15,157 bases of DNA from Candidatus Njordarchaeota archaeon (GTDB taxonomy: Archaea; Asgardarchaeota; Njordarchaeia; Njordarchaeales; Njordarchaeaceae). The stretch lies in the NCBI GenBank assembly GCA_029856055.1, contig JAHQWF010000118.1:1-15157 (forward strand). The letters are read 5' to 3'. How positions within the stretch are numbered: position 1 is the first letter of the stretch; the number at the start of each line of letters is the position of its first letter. The notes under the pieces are model-generated. The model was not told the DNA's origin. It worked only from the letters and a program-made list of their open reading frames with translations, and searched no databases. A program made the translations under genes and the position numbers. Shown piece by piece: positions 7,445 to 14,690 of the stretch.

Positions 7445-8212
7445 TTAAAGTAATCCAAGACTCTTTAGAAACGTGCGTACATCAAATACGGGGCCATCTT
7501 TACAAACTAACAGTCCACTTCTACCAAGTTCACATGACCCACAGAGCCCTATACCGCATTTCATGTACTCTTCAGCTAAAACAAAACCATTTATACCATT
7601 TTCAATCAAAGTTTTAGCTCCATTAATCAACATTTGTTCTGGTCCACATAGAACAACAATATCGAAATCTTCTGATTTCAATAACTTTTTCATTAAATCT
7701 ATATTCGTCCCCTTAAAACCTTTTGAGCCATCATCAGTAGTTACGTGTACATTTGCCCTTAATTTTCTAGCTTCATCCTCAAATGCGAGCAAGTCAGCTG
7801 TTCTAGCCCCAATTATTACATCAATAACTTCTCTACTCCTACTTCGGAACTCCCACAGAAAAAACATGAGCGGGGCAATTCCATAACCTCCACCCACTAG
7901 CAAGTATTTTTTATCGGGCTCAGGCTCTATGTAATTTCCTAGAGGGCCTTTGACCCCGAGAATATCTCCTTTATTTAATGAATGCATATATCTGGTGGTT
8001 TTCCCTCTTTTCGCAACAGTTATTCTTATTAATCCATCGGAGTACTTTGATACGCTTATCGGTATTTCCTCTAATTCAGGTACCCAAACCATTAAAAATT
8101 GTCCTGGTTTAGGTGTATTAATTTCTTCTAATGGCTTTAAGTAGAGAGATTTCAGCTCTCTATTTTCGTTTTTGATATCTGTAATTACTGAGGCTACAAC
8201 TACTCCAATCAT
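7445..8212 (-). CDS. pyrK: Dihydroorotate dehydrogenase electron-transfer subunit (PyrK-like FAD/2Fe-2S protein)
   Basis: Carries electrons from dihydroorotate oxidation by PyrD to NAD through FAD and a [2Fe-2S] cluster. The 255 residues contain a ferredoxin-reductase-like FAD domain (IPISVSKYSDG at ~50-60; GVKGPLGNYI at ~86-95), an NAD-binding domain starting at LLVGGGYGIAP (104-114) with VVLCGPEQML near 186-195, and the cluster cysteines C219, C224, C227 and C237 in the PyrK spacing. It is close in length to known PyrK (~250-260). The catalytic partner pyrD is not adjacent: the upstream gene, ending 17 bases before this start, is an unknown protein. Related subunits serve sulfide dehydrogenase/NfnA-type complexes, so a non-pyrimidine role cannot be excluded, although pyrH nearby supports PyrK. 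ATG 8212 has only a weak GGTG upstream. Confidence 0.83.
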   Translation of the reverse strand: MIGVVVASVITDIKNENRELKSLYLKPLEEINTPKPGQFLMVWVPELEEIPISVSKYSDGLIRITVAKRGKTTRYMHSLNKGDILGVKGPLGNYIEPEPDKKYLLVGGGYGIAPLMFFLWEFRSRSREVIDVIIGARTADLLAFEDEARKLRANVHVTTDDGSKGFKGTNIDLMKKLLKSEDFDIVVLCGPEQMLINGAKTLIENGINGFVLAEEYMKCGIGLCGSCELGRSGLLVCKDGPVFDVRTFLKSLGLL

Positions 8213-8229
8213 GTTAGCACCAGTAGATC

Positions 8230-9522
8230 CTATAGCTCTATCACTATGAAATTCTTATTTCCATTGTTGATTAATTTAATATTAGCTTTATCTGGAATAT
8301 CTTTTAGGCCAAACCTTTTTAGATTTATGTTGAGAGAGGCGCTGTTTTTAGTTCTCTTAATAGTTTTAGTATCTTTTTTAACTTGATTACCATAGTAAAT
8401 CTCGAGATCAGGGAATGTTTGCACTAATCTCATTAGAATTCTCCCCATTATTATTTCAGTAAATAATTTGTTCTCATTATGCACAACTTCCAATATCTCC
8501 ATAATTTTTTCCAACTTTGGTAGTAATTGAAGAATCATTTTTCTGTCATTCTCATTTAATCTAGTTTCTTTTGTAGTTACTATTTCGCTATTGTTTATGA
8601 ACCCAGGTCTTATTCTAGCAATTCTTTTTGAGTTGACCCTAGATGTCTCTAATAAAAATTCCTTTAACCGAATCATTATCTCCTTCCAAATTTTTAAGTC
8701 TGAGACAAGCTCAGACAAGTGCCTTATTTTAATTAAATCACTTATTTTGGTTTCATCCTTATATAGCTTTCTTAATATCTCTATTGCAGCTTTATATAAC
8801 GCGTGTATATCACTTAACCTGATGCTTCCGATCTCTATGCTATCTTTGAAATAGTGTATTATGAAATCAATACTGGTCCCTTCACTAACTATAGATGAAA
8901 ATATTGGGAGGTGTATGTAATCAATACCAACATTACCATTGATAAAAGCACCGTTAGTTCCCAAAAATGAAATAATTTTGTTTGGCAACCAATAATCGTA
9001 TGGTCTTTCTGTTAACTCATCGAATTTAGCTCTAACTACAACGTATTTTTCACCGAAAAAGTCGATACCATACATCCCTAGGTGTCTAATCGAGTACCCT
9101 CTGCTTTCAAATATTATTCTTAACCATAATTCCTTTATTCTGCTAAAAATCCTTTTGATTACCTTATCCAGTACTGTCAGTGATATATTCTTCTTATACC
9201 TTATTTTTATCGATAATTTTCCATTCGATAGAGTATCGATCATTAAACTCTCGTTCTTAAGATCACTGAGTAGATTAAGCAATAATTCATGAGAATCTAG
9301 CTCTTCTATATTCCATAAAATATTCTCAATGCTTATCTCGCCATCCTTTACTACCGCTATTAAAGGCTGTTTCCTTAGTTTAGATGAAGGGATTATCTCA
9401 ACTATCACTTCATCATTTCCATCATTTACTTCTAGGCCATCAGGCCTCTGAGGTATCCCCAACTGCTCTCTTGCTATTAATGCTACCCTCTTAGCAATAC
9501 CTAATAGAACTGTAGTGCCCAT
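8230..9522 (-). CDS. Unknown 430-residue archaeal protein upstream of pyrK
   Basis: I do not recognise this family. The protein has no signal peptide or membrane helix and contains no cysteine. Residues 1-60 form a compact start with a proline/acidic segment (QRPDGLEV); ~95-270 alternates strands and helices with aromatic patches (GMYGIDFFGEKYVVVRAKF; RPYDYWLPN); ~255-310 and ~340-390 are strongly helical with charged residues. The final ~40 residues are lysine- and asparagine-rich and predicted strand-like. No catalytic motif stands out. It is transcribed into pyrK with a 17-base gap, so it is probably translated from the same message. TTTTTAAAC on the minus strand near 9577-9567 can be its TATA box, giving a ~20-base leader without an obvious Shine-Dalgarno before ATG 9522. 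Length and codon use fit a real gene. Confidence 0.8.
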   Translation of the reverse strand: MGTTVLLGIAKRVALIAREQLGIPQRPDGLEVNDGNDEVIVEIIPSSKLRKQPLIAVVKDGEISIENILWNIEELDSHELLLNLLSDLKNESLMIDTLSNGKLSIKIRYKKNISLTVLDKVIKRIFSRIKELWLRIIFESRGYSIRHLGMYGIDFFGEKYVVVRAKFDELTERPYDYWLPNKIISFLGTNGAFINGNVGIDYIHLPIFSSIVSEGTSIDFIIHYFKDSIEIGSIRLSDIHALYKAAIEILRKLYKDETKISDLIKIRHLSELVSDLKIWKEIMIRLKEFLLETSRVNSKRIARIRPGFINNSEIVTTKETRLNENDRKMILQLLPKLEKIMEILEVVHNENKLFTEIIMGRILMRLVQTFPDLEIYYGNQVKKDTKTIKRTKNSASLNINLKRFGLKDIPDKANIKLINNGNKNFIVIEL

Positions 9523-9607
9523 ATAGACACGTTAAAGAAATTTTTCGTAAGTTGTCTAATAATATTGTTTAAAAAGAGAGAAATGATCTAGGTATTACTA
9601 GTATTAT

Positions 9608-10438
9608 TCACTCCAATAATTTATCCATCTCTTCCTTCCTTGCCAACTTGGCTGTGCCGTAACCAACGAAGATTATCTTGTTAGGAGCAAGAGCCTTAAT
9701 TACTTCCACTCCATGAGTAACTACAATAGCCGTTATTCCTGCTTCTCTAACTAGTTTAGCTAGCTTTTGAGCAACCCTCATAGCTGTAAGTGTATCTAGA
9801 TGAGCAGCAAACTCATCTATTAGTATTAGATTGGGTTTTTCCGCTAATAAACTAGCTAATTTTGCTCTTTCTTTCTGTCCTGTAGATAACTCAGAGTAAC
9901 TAGCTCTATATAGAACAGCATCACTCAATCCAGTCCTATTTAGGATTTCCACTGCTAAACTCTCATCACCTGTTTTGTTGTATATATGTTCTAGTAACGA
10001 TTCATCACCAGAATGCGGTTCTATTTCACCAGGAAGCATAATCGAGGGCTTTGCATTAGCTGAAGCTCTGATTTTTCCTAATGTCGGCTTAAATTTTTCA
10101 TCATCTATCCCTGCTATAGCCCCATAAATTAATCTTAGCAATGTTGTTTTTCCGGCTCCTGAAGCACCTACAACAACTATTTCTCCTGGTTTAATGCTCA
10201 GATTAACATTACTTAAAACCAATCTTTGTATTTTTCTTTGCTTAACACCAAACGCTATCAATACGTCTCTTAGTTTCAATATGTTTTCAAGAATCTTACT
10301 AACATTCTCTAAAACAATCTCGCTTTTCAAAGCTTCAACTTTACCATATCTAGAAACACATAATCTTCCACCATGTTCCCGTGCAAACTTATCTCTCTTC
10401 AGAAAATCATTTATGTATTCTTTAGCCTCCTTAGTCAA
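9608..10438 (-). CDS. ABC-type ATPase (COG2401-like), possibly N-terminally eroded
   Basis: A soluble ATPase of the ABC class, with Walker A GASGAGKTT at 91-99, the signature LSTGQKER at 184-191, Walker B LILIDEF at 204-210, D-loop HLD at 213-215 and switch histidine H242 (VVTHG). It lacks a linked permease. The LPGEIEP stretch and overall pattern resemble archaeal COG2401 proteins, in which such an ATPase is joined to an acetyltransferase-like domain; that domain is absent here. The only usual start in frame is TTG 10438, without a nearby ribosome site. The 26 codons upstream of it (10516-10439) are open and look protein-like (KYLWDTASGRPVLYYTL) but contain no ATG, GTG or TTG and begin right after TAG 10519-10517. 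So the true 5' end may be lost, or an unusual ATT start is used. Function unknown. Confidence 0.75.
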   Translation of the reverse strand: MTKEAKEYINDFLKRDKFAREHGGRLCVSRYGKVEALKSEIVLENVSKILENILKLRDVLIAFGVKQRKIQRLVLSNVNLSIKPGEIVVVGASGAGKTTLLRLIYGAIAGIDDEKFKPTLGKIRASANAKPSIMLPGEIEPHSGDESLLEHIYNKTGDESLAVEILNRTGLSDAVLYRASYSELSTGQKERAKLASLLAEKPNLILIDEFAAHLDTLTAMRVAQKLAKLVREAGITAIVVTHGVEVIKALAPNKIIFVGYGTAKLARKEEMDKLLE

Positions 10439-10516
10439 CGTATAATATAGTACAGGCCTCCCACTTGCTGTATCCCATAAATATTTATTCCCTTTTTTAT
10501 CAAGTAATACACCAAT
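10439..10516 (-). other. Coding-like upstream extension of the ABC ATPase frame, no standard start codon
   Basis: These 26 in-frame codons are bounded upstream by TAG (10519-10517) and join the ATPase frame. They encode a plausible strand-helix segment but no ATG, GTG or TTG. An AT-rich stretch, TTTTTATTTATT-like, lies just upstream. This is either a decayed N-terminus or a gene starting at ATT. Confidence 0.45.
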
Positions 10517-10562
10517 CTACAATTTTTATTGAATAAATAAAAATTAATTACAAATTCTTTCA

Positions 10563-11195
10563 TTAATGTATGTTTTTATCTTCATTGATTTTGAGAGAAA
10601 TAACTGCAAAAATAAACCTAAACAACTTTCTTAGTAACAAGATTAGAACAATCCCTATTAAATAAAGGAAAGGACTCATATAAGCTCCATTTAAAATAAA
10701 ATACAACGTAAATTCGCCCGAAATAATTATCAGCAATAAAACAAGAATAAATTTAACTATACCTATTTTTCCCTGAGCTAGCCATAGTACGATAGGATCT
10801 ATATCTGGGTTGCTTCTTATTACATCTACAATTTTCTTGAATTCATTAAATTTTTCCTTGTTATCGCATATTGCTTTTTTATATCCCATCTCATATTGTT
10901 TTCTAATTAATTTAACTAAACGCAATTCGATTACTAATGCATATGCCAAAGTGAAATAAGTGGCGTATATTAGTGTAATTAAGGAAACTGACGTCACTGT
11001 GTGAAATAATTGAATATGATTTATCGTGAGAATTAATGTACATAATAGTAATACAGATAGAATAATACTAGCTAAATAGATCAAATGCTCACTAATGAGA
11101 TCATTAGTAAGTATACAACCATTAATAATCTTACTTTTGAGATGTAGCGTATCTTCGCTATCTAAACCATTATTGGTTTGATTTACCTCGCCCAT
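10563..11195 (-). CDS. Four-helix membrane protein of unknown function
   Basis: A 210-residue protein I do not recognise. Four hydrophobic segments are visible at about 38-58, 66-89, 145-167 and 174-198, arranged as two hairpins. Between them lies a cytosolic-looking charged loop (~90-140, with KLIRKQYEMGYKKAICDNKEKFNEFKK in two pieces around residue 105) rich in lysine. Short hydrophilic ends (N-terminal ~35 residues, C-terminal ~10) flank the bundle. There is no signal peptide, no metal or catalytic motif and no transporter signature. ATG 11195 is supported by TGAGG about 7 bases upstream, and TTATTAAAAG near 11247-11238 can be the TATA box. The gene stands alone, divergent from the recombinase-like gene; the ATPase gene downstream starts ~125 bases after its stop and could be a loose functional neighbour. 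Confidence 0.75.
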   Translation of the reverse strand: MGEVNQTNNGLDSEDTLHLKSKIINGCILTNDLISEHLIYLASIILSVLLLCTLILTINHIQLFHTVTSVSLITLIYATYFTLAYALVIELRLVKLIRKQYEMGYKKAICDNKEKFNEFKKIVDVIRSNPDIDPIVLWLAQGKIGIVKFILVLLLIIISGEFTLYFILNGAYMSPFLYLIGIVLILLLRKLFRFIFAVISLKINEDKNIH

Positions 11196-11355
11196 ACTGA
11201 TGCCTCAATAATTCGATTCATTTACATTGATTAACTTTTAATAACAATCTTAGTTGCACTATATAGCATTAAACGGATTATAACTAGTTTTGTATAAGAT
11301 TTAGCATTATTGTTAGTGTTAAGATAAAAAAATTCTTATTTTTTGAATACTTTTA

Positions 11356-11363
11356 TTTATAAA
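11356..11363 (+). promoter_or_regulatory. TATA-like box of the recombinase-like/CinA-like operon
   Basis: TTTATAAA at 11356-11363 is a strong archaeal TATA match. Transcription would begin about 11385-11388, just ahead of the GTG at 11394, which argues against the in-frame TTG at 11343 as the start. Confidence 0.55.
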
Positions 11364-11393
11364 GTCATATCTTTTTTGAAGAGATATTCAGAC

Positions 11394-11984
11394 GTGAGAT
11401 ATTTGACAGATAAGCTATTAACACCGAAAGAGGCAGCTAAGCTACTTGGAGTACATACATTAACGCTTTATAGATGGGCCAAGAAAGGCAAGATAAAATA
11501 TGTTGTTACTCCTAGTGGGAGGTATAGATATCCATTATCAGAAATCCTTAAGATAAGAGGTAAAGCTGATATTGATATAGATAGACAAAATAAAGCAGTG
11601 ATATATGTTAGGGTTCCTTCTGAAAAATACATGAAAACTGGTTTACTAGAGAAGCAAATTAACGAGTTAAAGAAATATGCGAAGAAAAAGAACTTAGATG
11701 TTCAAGAAATAATCATGGATATATCCCACGCTTTCTGTGGAAAAACGTTAGGTATCGAGAGGATAATAGAGTTAGCTAGGGAAAAGAAAATAAGTAAGAT
11801 TCTTATATATAGCCCTGAAAGCTTTTCTAGGCTTTGTTACTGGTTGTTCGAGAAAGTATTTGATGTATTAGGTATAGAGATTATAACTTTACATAAGCGA
11901 GCGAAGGAGTTATCTGACTTAGTGTACACAGAGTTACTTGAAATAATTTCTGAAACTCTCCAAGAAAAAGACAAAGAGATATAA
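11394..11984 (+). CDS. IS607 TnpA-like protein (MerR HTH plus serine-recombinase fold) lacking catalytic residues
   Basis: A 196-residue protein with the IS607 transposase layout. Residues 8-50 form a MerR-type winged helix (LLTPKEAAKLLGVHTLTLYRW, in which the recognition helix lies at ~20-29); residues ~67-170 form a serine-recombinase domain. The normal active-site motif YARVS reads YVRVP here, so the nucleophilic serine is P75, although S76 follows. The usual DRLxR motif reads ESFSR (142-146), so the aspartate and first arginine are also lost. It ends 19 bases before a CinA-like gene, and no tnpB or IS607-like end is seen. I infer a domesticated DNA-binding regulator instead of an active transposase. 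A TTG at 11343 is in frame, but the TATA box at 11356-11363 favours GTG 11394. A further start at TTG 11403 is possible. Confidence 0.8.
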   Translation: MRYLTDKLLTPKEAAKLLGVHTLTLYRWAKKGKIKYVVTPSGRYRYPLSEILKIRGKADIDIDRQNKAVIYVRVPSEKYMKTGLLEKQINELKKYAKKKNLDVQEIIMDISHAFCGKTLGIERIIELAREKKISKILIYSPESFSRLCYWLFEKVFDVLGIEIITLHKRAKELSDLVYTELLEIISETLQEKDKEI

Positions 11985-12003
11985 TTCTAGAGGATATTAA
12001 GCA

Positions 12004-12750
12004 ATGATGGCTGAAGCGATAATTATTGGAGACGAAATCTTATATGGGCTAGTAAGGGAAGAGAATTCACACATAATAATAGACCTACTCAATCAAGTAG
12101 GAATCTTCATTAAGCGGATACAGATGATCCACGATGATGAAAAACAGATAATAGATGCTCTAAGTGATGCCATTAAATCTGGTTCTAAATTAATAATTAC
12201 AACTGGTGGATTAGGGCCAACAGATGACGATATAACATTAGAAACTGTTGCTAAATATCTCGATAAAAAAATAGTTTATAAACAGGAACTAATTGATAGA
12301 ATTCGAGCGCGCTTCAAAGGCGAGCCACCAGAAGCAGCTTTTAAGATGGCTAGAGTTATTGAAGGTGCTAAACTATATGACAGCCCATTAGGTTTAGTTC
12401 CAGGGCAAGTAATTAATGAAAATGATGTATTTATAATAATTCTTCCTGGGCCACCACGTGAGGTTAGAGCTCTATTAAAGATAATATTAGAGGATATAAC
12501 TAAGGAATTAGGTATGAGACATAGGTGCCAAAAAACAATATATCTGAGAATAAAGGAGGCTGAAATCGCGGATGTATTAATAGATGTAATGAAAAAGTAT
12601 GGTGTCTATGCAAAAGCTATTTTAACCCAAAAATGTGATGAAGGATTGCCCATACAGATACTCACTTTTGGGGATGATATGGAATCCTGCATGAATAAAA
12701 TTGATTTAGCAGCAGAATATATAATCAAGCGGGTCATGTCTATTCTATAA
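12004..12750 (+). CDS. CinA/MoaB-like molybdopterin-binding-fold protein (COG1058)
   Basis: A 248-residue protein with the MoCF-biosynthesis fold found in the N-terminal half of CinA. Related proteins hydrolyse ADP-ribose- or NMN-type compounds or bind molybdopterin; the archaeal stand-alone form is poorly defined. Motifs: IIIGDEILYG at 6-15, the signature TTGGLGPTDDDITLE at 66-80, and the PGPPREV loop at ~148-154. The C-terminal deamidase domain of bacterial CinA is absent, so only the COG1058 part is present, which is usual for archaea. The ATG at 12004 is followed immediately by a second ATG (12007); GAGG at 11990-11993 is 10 bases upstream of the first. It is the second gene of a probable operon with the recombinase-like protein, with a 19-base gap. 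A housekeeping gene controlled with a dead recombinase is unusual. Confidence 0.85.
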   Translation: MMAEAIIIGDEILYGLVREENSHIIIDLLNQVGIFIKRIQMIHDDEKQIIDALSDAIKSGSKLIITTGGLGPTDDDITLETVAKYLDKKIVYKQELIDRIRARFKGEPPEAAFKMARVIEGAKLYDSPLGLVPGQVINENDVFIIILPGPPREVRALLKIILEDITKELGMRHRCQKTIYLRIKEAEIADVLIDVMKKYGVYAKAILTQKCDEGLPIQILTFGDDMESCMNKIDLAAEYIIKRVMSIL

Positions 12751-12781
12751 ACATGTTATAAATATACATATACCTAGAAAA

Positions 12782-12854
12782 CTTATAATTCAAGTCATAT
12801 ATACACATTGGGAACTTCCTTAAGTAAATTTAGTTTGAAAAATTGTATTGAGGT
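12782..12854 (+). promoter_or_regulatory. TATA-like box and GAGGT site deciding the flavoprotein start
   Basis: CTTATAAT at 12782-12789 puts transcription start near 12810. GAGGT at 12850-12854 is 7 bases before ATG 12862 and only 1 base before ATG 12856. This favours 12862 over the far upstream in-frame TTG at 12808. Confidence 0.5.
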
Positions 12855-12861
12855 AATGAAT

Positions 12862-13884
12862 ATGAAGTTCACAAAATGCACAAAAGAAATAATGCAGCCT
12901 AAAACTGGGAAAAAAGTAGCTATAATTGGTGCAGGTCCTGGAGGTTTAGAGGTTGCTGGAGAACTGATCTGCAAGGGACATGGAGTAGTTGTATATGACA
13001 TGATGCCTGAACCAGGTGGTTTATTGATATTTGGAATACCTGAATTCAGAATGCCAAAACAAATAATAAAGAAAGGTATAAAGGAGCTAGAGGATCTAGG
13101 TGTAAAATTCATTTGCAATACTAAAGTTGGAAAAGATATAGATCTCGAAGACATCATTAAACAGTACAATGCTGTTGTGATAGCAACTGGTGCTTGGGAT
13201 GAAAGAAAGCTAGGAATTCCTGGAGAAGATTTAGAGGGTGTTTATTCAGTATTAGATTTCTTAATAAAACTAGCTTTATATAGGGAAGGATACATAAGCA
13301 AGGACGAGGTACCAAAGATTGGGAAGAAGGTAGTTGTTATTGGAGGCGGAAATAGCGCTATTGATGGAGCTAGAACAGCTAAAAGACTTGGTGCTGATGT
13401 AACTCTCGTATACAGACGTACAAAAGAATATATGCCAGCTTTCAAAGCAGAGGTGGAGCATGCTGAAAAAGACGGAGTAAAATTCATTTTCTTAGCAACT
13501 CCAGTGAGGATAATAGGCGATGAGAACGGTAGAGTTAAGGCAATAGAGTGCATCAGAATGAAATTAGGTGAACCAGATTCATCTGGTAGACCAAGACCAG
13601 AACCTATTCCCGGTAGCGAATTCACTATCGAGTGTGATACAGTTATTACGGCCATCGGAGAAATAGCGACACCACCATTTGGCGAAGATAGCAAAAAGTA
13701 TGGCATAGAGATTAATTCTAAAAACAGGATAAAGACAGATGATGAGGGTAGGACGACGAAGAAGGGGGTTTTTGCTTTAGGTGATGTAGTTACTGGTCCA
13801 GCGATAATAGGTTCAGCTATCTCGATGGCTAGAAAAGTTGCTAAAGCTGTTGACGAATATTTAAGGACTGGTAAATGGCCCTAA
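12862..13884 (+). CDS. GltD/NfnB-like NAD(P)H-dependent FAD oxidoreductase
   Basis: A 340-residue flavoprotein of the glutamate-synthase small-subunit group, which moves electrons between NAD(P)H, FAD and an iron-sulfur partner. Seen in order: FAD dinucleotide-binding GAGPGG at 23-28, PGGLLIFGIPEFR at ~51-63 (typical of GltD/NfnB/SudA), ATG at 108-110, NAD(P)-binding GGGNSAIDGA at 161-170, YRRTKEYMPA at 174-183 region, and the second FAD contact ALGDVV at 305-310. The N-terminal [4Fe-4S] domain of full GltD is missing, leaving C6 as the only nearby cysteine. Archaeal stand-alone versions of ~340-360 residues occur. The partner (glutamate synthase large subunit, ferredoxin or NfnA) is not adjacent, so the exact reaction is open. 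PyrK, itself an NfnA-type protein, is 4.6 kb away on the other strand. Start ATG 12862 is chosen by GAGGT spacing. Confidence 0.88.
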   Translation: MKFTKCTKEIMQPKTGKKVAIIGAGPGGLEVAGELICKGHGVVVYDMMPEPGGLLIFGIPEFRMPKQIIKKGIKELEDLGVKFICNTKVGKDIDLEDIIKQYNAVVIATGAWDERKLGIPGEDLEGVYSVLDFLIKLALYREGYISKDEVPKIGKKVVVIGGGNSAIDGARTAKRLGADVTLVYRRTKEYMPAFKAEVEHAEKDGVKFIFLATPVRIIGDENGRVKAIECIRMKLGEPDSSGRPRPEPIPGSEFTIECDTVITAIGEIATPPFGEDSKKYGIEINSKNRIKTDDEGRTTKKGVFALGDVVTGPAIIGSAISMARKVAKAVDEYLRTGKWP

Positions 13885-14231
13885 GGATTAATAATGCGTT
13901 ATAGCATGTTTCAAGATCAATGATTAGTCACTTATTTCTACCCTATTTTATTAAAAATACCTTCTTAAGCTACTCATTCTGAAGAAAATACCACCTACTA
14001 ATTATCACTTATTAAGCATGTTTCATTCTAGTATTTCTAGGATAAGTTACATTTTCTTTGCGTAATAAAACACTATTAAATCAAAATAGCAGAGATTACA
14101 AGAGATACTACATATAATAGCCGTATTGTAGATATAATTCCAATAAGATAGTTAATTTATTCCTCCCTGAAAAAGCCATTATAAGTTAACTATTCTTATG
14201 TTTAACCGATATTAGTATCATTACAGCTCAA

Positions 14232-14251
14232 AACTTTGACGATTCAAAGTT
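14232..14251. repeat. 8-bp perfect inverted repeat with 4-base loop
   Basis: AACTTTGA (14232-14239), loop CGAT, TCAAAGTT (14244-14251). No T-run follows, so it is not an obvious terminator. It may be an operator or a folded element in the gene-poor stretch. Confidence 0.5.
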
Positions 14252-14315
14252 CATAGTGGAGTAAAGATAGTTGTTTCTATTTTCATTTAAATAGCTTAGC
14301 TTGTATCACATTTCA

Positions 14316-14406
14316 TTTATAAAAGCATTAAAAAATAACGAAACTCATAAATCTAAATCCATTTTTAGTTATTAAATCACCATAGCGAATATTAATGATA
14401 TGAGGT
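14316..14406 (+). promoter_or_regulatory. TATA-like box and Shine-Dalgarno of the 91-residue gene
   Basis: TTTATAAAA at 14316-14324 is the better TATA match (leader ~68 bases); TTATTAAAT near 14369-14377 would give a short leader. GAGGT at 14402-14406 lies 8 bases before ATG 14415. Confidence 0.45.
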
Positions 14407-14414
14407 AATAAAAC

Positions 14415-14690
14415 ATGGTTTTCTTCAAGAAAAAAATCAAGCCTGGGGAGGCCCCCGATATCCTAGAACATATTATTAGGATAATAATAGATGCGTCTGG
14501 TCAAAGTATGAAGGATTTCATCAAAACATTTTTTGAGAAGTTAAATTTACCAGCAATCCCAATAGAATTACCAGTTCAATCTAATTTAAAAAACAATATA
14601 GTGAAAACTTTAATGAAAAGTATCAATAATGAGCAGGCATTAATTGCTTTGAAAAAAATTAAGAAAATCTTGGATAATTATAAGATATAA
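14415..14690 (+). CDS. Small basic helical protein, first gene of an overlapping pair
   Basis: A 91-residue protein I do not recognise. It opens with a lysine-rich segment (FFKKKIKPGE), followed by an amphipathic helix ~15-45, a proline-containing linker (LPAIPIELP near 45-53) and a second helical part ending in a lysine-rich tail (IKKILDNYKI). It has no cysteine and no known motif. GAGGT 8 bases upstream supports the start. Its stop TAA (14688-14690) shares the A with the ATG of the next gene, so the two are translationally coupled. The arrangement, a small helical protein plus a nucleotidyltransferase-fold partner, recalls two-gene toxin-antitoxin layouts, but the partner lacks key residues and no HEPN motif (RxxxxH) is visible here. 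That idea is therefore only a guess. Confidence 0.7.
   Translation: MVFFKKKIKPGEAPDILEHIIRIIIDASGQSMKDFIKTFFEKLNLPAIPIELPVQSNLKNNIVKTLMKSINNEQALIALKKIKKILDNYKI

Larger units (their letters stand above)
13885..14414 (+). other. 530-base stretch without a convincing gene
   Basis: AT-rich, with stops in all frames on both strands; the longest open stretch I traced is ~33 codons on the minus strand and looks random. It holds a hairpin at 14232-14251, a weak direct repeat (AGCATGTTTCA at 13903-13913 and 14015-14025), and promoter-like TTTATAAAA at 14316-14324 ahead of the 91-residue gene. No tRNA or recognisable small RNA was seen. Confidence 0.6.

Noticed and set aside
11343..11984. Longer version of the recombinase-like gene starting at TTG 11343
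   Set aside because: The TATA-like box at 11356-11363 would lie inside the coding region, and the extra 17 residues do not resemble TnpA N-termini.
11343..12750. Complete IS607-type mobile element
   Set aside because: No tnpB, no recognisable ends, and the next gene is a CinA-like protein.
12746..12760. TATAAACATGTTATA as a palindromic operator after the CinA-like gene
   Set aside because: The symmetry is imperfect and such AT-rich near-palindromes are common here; no second copy seen.
12808..12861. Extended N-terminus of the GltD-like protein from TTG 12808
   Set aside because: The TTG falls at the predicted transcription start and lacks a ribosome site; GAGGT fits ATG 12862.
13903..14025. 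Direct repeat AGCATGTTTCA and nearby TCACTTATT copies as a CRISPR-like or attachment repeat
   Set aside because: Only two short copies, with irregular order and spacing; expected at this length in AT-rich DNA.
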